Assembly (NCBI GenBank): GCA_026770615.1
Contig: MU631307.1
Location: forward strand, 777,804 to 808,309
Length of the DNA stretch: 30,506 nt
Source: Pavlovales sp. CCMP2436
Taxonomy: Eukaryota; Haptophyta; Pavlovophyceae; Pavlovales
Direction: 5' to 3'
Part shown: positions 27,643 to 30,506 of the stretch, one piece after another
Layout: each line of letters begins with the position of its first letter
Numbering within the stretch: the first letter of the stretch is position 1
Program-made: the position numbers and the translations under genes
The notes under the pieces: model-generated
The model's input: the letters and a program-made list of their open reading frames with translations, nothing else
Database searches by the model: none
Told to the model about the DNA's origin: nothing

Positions 27643-29223
27643 GGAGGCGTGAAGGAGCGAGCGGCGGGGGCGGTGCACCGTATGGCGGGGGCGCACAGCC
27701 GTTGTTCCGGAAATTGACGTTTTTTGGAGGAGGCGGCGGGGAATGGAGGACAGTGTGGCGTGGGGGCGATGTCGTGTGTTTGGCTTGGCGGCGGGCTCGG
27801 CGGCGGGCTGGGCGGCACGCTTTTCGGCGGCAGGCTTGGCGGCGGGCGTGGAGACAGTATCGTGCGTTTAGCTGTCGAGTGGAAAGGCTTTTAAAGGAGG
27901 TGCGGACGGAGGCGAAAGTTCGTCGCGTTTGGATGGGGCGCGGAGGCGGCGGCGTGTATGTGGCCCTACCCTGCTATCCCCCCACCGCCACCCGATTCCC
28001 TGCCGCCCGCCGCCACAGCGCCGAGAAAGAGTTTGAAAATTCGGCGGTGCGGCGGCGTGGGGCATGTTGAAGGGCGCGATGGAGGGTGCTGCGTGACGGC
28101 TGCAAACTGCCATAACAGTGCAAGAAACGGCAGAGACAGCCGACGCGGGGAGGGTGCCGCGCGCGCGCGCTGCCCGGACTCCCTCCAGAGTCCGGACACC
28201 CGAACGCTCTGCCGGACTTCCCGTAACTCTGATGGGAGTCCGGGGGTCCGTGAAACTTCTGCGCGAGGTCCAAGTGGCTGAAGATCGTTGGGCAGAACGT
28301 GCGGGCTTTGCGGGGCTCCTGATGGCCCACCGCGCGCAGTGACGGAAGCAGAGGTCGTGTTGGCGTGGGCAGCCGATTTTTTCCTCTCGCCCCCGGGACT
28401 GCCTTTGGACTGGACGCCTTGAGAGTCTGGGGGGGTCCGGGGCTGCGCGGCGGTGAGGGGGAGCGGCCGCGGCTGCGGCGGCTGCTGCGGAGGGAGTTCG
28501 GGGCTGGAGCATGCGGTAGCTCCGAAAATTCTCCCGTCCGGAAAGGCCTCTGGCTGCGCTGCCTAGGCGCTGCGCGGGCTGGGCAGTGAGCTTGCCGCCG
28601 GAAATGACATCAAAGACCCGTTGGCTCTCCGGACCCGGGGGGGTCATAGGAGGGCTTGGAAGGTCGGGACGGCGGCGGCACTTTTTGCCGGGCGGCGGCG
28701 CATAGGAATGGAAAGTGCGATGGAATTTTTCAGACGGCTGGGAAATGCTTGGATTTTGATTCAGGTGCGTAACGCGGTTTTTCGCCCTGTGGAGAGGTGG
28801 GAAGACCGTGGCTCGTAATGAAGTTGGAACTTTCATGCCGGTGGAATGGATTCTGAACGGATGGGGATTAATAAGAAACATAAACGGGATAGATTGACCT
28901 GGGGTGCACAGCGGCCGCAGCGCGCGCGCAGTGAGAGCGCACTGCGTGCGCGCGCCACGACCGCGTACCCTCAGACAACCCCCTCCTGGCGACCTCACGG
29001 CGCTCACAGCAACGGCGTATAAGCAAGACACAGTGCGAAAAGCACTGCGCAAAGCCAAACACACCGTCGCCGCGCACGCCCGCTCGGCCGCCAGGCGGGG
29101 GCACGCCGCTGCCGTCCGCCGCTTCCCACGCTCCCGAATATTACCAAAGAACAAATATTCGAAAAGTGTGGGAAAACGGCTGGCAGCGGCGGCGCACCCC
29201 TGCGCAGCCTCGGCCACCACACA
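27641..29223. other. GC-rich DNA downstream of the helicase gene, no gene supported
   Basis: A minus-strand frame of 561 codons (29553-27868) has no stop, but it is rich in Ala/Arg/Pro/Ser, lacks recognisable motifs and runs through the helicase intron, so it is not called. Repeats of ggcggc-type and tccggac-type sequence (28166-28260) are present. This could be 3' flank or undetected UTR. Confidence 0.35.
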
Positions 29224-29283
29224 GCCGCCGTTATTTGAATAACGGCGGCAGCGCCGATTCGCTTCGCTCTGCGAAATCGGCGC
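29224..29283. other. Two strong hairpins in tandem downstream of the helicase stop
   Basis: GCCGCCGTTATT (29224-29235) and AATAACGGCGGC (29238-29249) are perfect 12-bp complements around TG. One base later GCGCCGATT-CGC (29251-29262) pairs with GCG-AAATCGGCGC (29271-29283) with one bulge. They lie about 104-163 bp past the proposed helicase stop, in its sense direction. They could shape the 3' UTR or be another short palindromic repeat. Confidence 0.6.
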
Positions 29284-29386
29284 GGCTTGCGAATTTCCCC
29301 TTTTTCGGATGGAGGGGTCGCTTGCCCGTCGTTTGTGCTTTGCGTGTGGTGTGTGCGGTGGCTTCGCTGCGCGCGCTCTAGCCGCC

Positions 29387-30506
29387 TTAGCAGCTGCAGA
29401 TGGAGGAGGAGTAGCAGGGGGGGAGGGTGTAAGGGAGCAGGTCTTGGGGAAAGTGTAAGTGGAAAGCGGCGAGGTCGCACGGCGCGGGAGAAGGCGGCGG
29501 GCACCGAAAAGCGGGCAGCGGGCAAGAGGCGCAGGCGGGAAACAATTAATCAATCAATCAAAAAAAGAAGAAAAAAAAGCGCACCTGAAGGCGTAGAGCT
29601 CTGGGTTGACCGAGGGCGGGATCGGCTGGATGGTGGTCTCCAGGTCCTTCTCAATCTTGTACAGATTGAAGCGGTCGTCGAAGGTGATCAGGTTCACCGC
29701 CAGGCCTAAGTGGCCGAAGCGGCCGGAGCGGCCTATTTTGCAAAAACATGAAGAAATAAAGAGAGAGAGAGAGGATAAAAGAACATTAGATGTGCGCCAG
29801 GAACGGAGCGGCATGTTTGTGTTCAGAATGAGGTAAAGAGATGCGTAGTATAATGAGAATATAAAGGCGCGCTTGGGTTCTTTCGGGCTGCAAGTCAGGG
29901 GGGCGTAAAAAAAAAAGCTAGACCCAATGCGCGATTTTTTTAATAAGAGTTGGTTACATACGTAGGACTGTAAAAGTCACATCAACAAAAGGGAAGAAGG
30001 GGGGGGAGGGGTTTGCGCGTGTAGGTTCGGGGGGGGGTACGCACCGATGCGGTGGAGGTAGGTTTCGGCCGAGCGCGGGAAATCGAAGTTGATCACGACA
30101 TTGACGGAGGGGATGTCGATGCCTGAAGTAGCAATAGGAGTCTGAGTCTGAGCCAAAAAGAGAGAGGAAACAAATCAAAATTCACCAACACTTGTTGATG
30201 CTATTATTGTATGAAGGGCGGGATATTAAAATAAGTTGCAACAATCATGGGATATCCCGTCCATAACAACACAAATTAGTACCTCGCGTGAAGAGGTCGG
30301 AGGAGACCAAGTTGCGGCACGCCCCGTTACGGAAGTCATGGAAGACACGGTTGCGGTGGCTGTGTGTGTGTGTGTGGGGGGGTAAATATTATCATAAGAA
30401 TACAATTTAAATTTCTTAGATTATTATGGATTGTAATAAGGTTGCGGCACGCCCCGTTGCGGAAGTCGTGGAAAACACGGTCGCGGTGTGTGAAGGGGGG
30501 GGGTGG
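29387..30506 (-). CDS. DDX6/Dhh1-type DEAD-box RNA helicase, C-terminal exons (partial)
   Basis: The protein is an ATP-dependent RNA helicase of the DDX6/Dhh1/CGH-1 family, which acts in mRNA decapping and translational repression in P-bodies. The gene enters from the right edge. Exons: 30356-30283 ([25 protein letters not shown]; helicase motif IV-V region), 30122-30045 ([26 protein letters not shown]), and 29732-29586 ([46 protein letters not shown]). HRIGRSGR is motif VI. Introns are 30282-30123 (GT-AG, 160 bp) and 30044-29733 (GTGCGT donor, TAG acceptor). A last intron, 29584-29394, would join to give AFSC and a TAA stop at 29389-29387. Without it the frame ends at 29554. The motif order and spacing match the family closely; only the last intron is uncertain. 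Confidence 0.88.
30359..30377 (+). repeat. TG microsatellite at the intron end
   Basis: ctgtgtgtgtgtgtg followed by G's. On the gene strand this is a C-rich/CA-rich polypyrimidine-like tract ending CACACAG, directly before the HRNRVFHDF exon, and it provides the 3' splice site. Confidence 0.8.
30437..30489 (-). pseudogene. Partial diverged duplicate of the HRNRVFHDF helicase exon
   Basis: Read on the minus strand, 30487-30440 encodes [16 protein letters not shown]. The normal exon at 30355-30308 encodes [16 protein letters not shown]. Differences are one Asn-to-Asp codon and three silent third-position changes (GTC/GTT, CAT/CAC, CGT/CGC). After RN the similarity stops; there is no LVSSDLFTR and no clear GT donor. 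The copy is therefore a truncated exon upstream (in gene direction) of the complete one. It might be spliced in as a variant, or be a relic. Confidence 0.75.

Noticed and set aside
26770..27696. 308-codon minus-strand frame starting beside the TA microsatellite
   Set aside because: Its N-terminal part is translated microsatellite (Tyr-Ile repeats) and the rest is low-complexity Ala/Pro/Arg.
27868..29553. 561-codon open frame on the minus strand
   Set aside because: GC-rich DNA with few stops. The composition is Ala/Arg/Pro/Ser, no motif is seen, several other frames are also open, and it runs through the helicase's proposed last intron.
1..30506. CRISPR arrays, bacterial operons or attachment sites
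   Set aside because: No regularly spaced direct repeats with unique spacers are seen. The palindrome copies are irregularly spaced, and the spliced gene and copia elements mark the DNA as eukaryotic nuclear.

Overview
This window looks like nuclear DNA of a GC-rich eukaryotic microbe, most likely a unicellular alga or similar protist. The reasons are one spliced housekeeping gene with GT-AG introns, Ty1/copia LTR retrotransposons, several kinds of inverted-repeat elements, and no bacterial operon structure. I cannot place the species from sequence alone.

Layout. (1) 1-12.8 kb is a repeat graveyard. It holds truncated copies of the 3' end of a putative non-LTR retrotransposon, three short element families (a CAGGGG...CCCCTG MITE, a fold-back element, and an abundant 70-80 bp almost perfect palindrome), and decayed coding remnants with several frameshifts. 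(2) 12,790-25,777 is one copia element with TGTTAG...CTAACA LTRs and a perfect 5-bp target duplication (CTATC on both sides). It is dead, and it is a nest. Its gag/protease junction is interrupted by a second copia element (about 15.26-20.47 kb, 3' LTR kept, 5' LTR not found). Its 3' LTR is split by a 1.2-kb TIR element, which itself carries the C-terminal end of the putative LINE ORF with a PD-(D/E)XK-like motif. (3) 25.8-29.4 kb is unassigned, GC-rich, low-complexity DNA with a TA microsatellite and strong hairpins. (4) 29.4-30.5 kb (minus strand) is the only convincing host gene: the last exons of a DDX6/Dhh1/CGH-1 type DEAD-box RNA helicase. It contains a diverged partial duplicate of one exon.

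The most unusual signal is the palindrome family. At least eight whole or near-whole copies and several half copies lie within 7.6 kb. Two copies are flanked by 5-bp target duplications, and one of these has an internal empty-site control, because it lies in only one arm of a larger inverted repeat. This shows that the palindrome inserts as a unit. Its TGTTR...YAACA ends and 5-bp duplications recall both LTR ends and Ginger-type DNA transposon ends; the source of its transposase is unknown.
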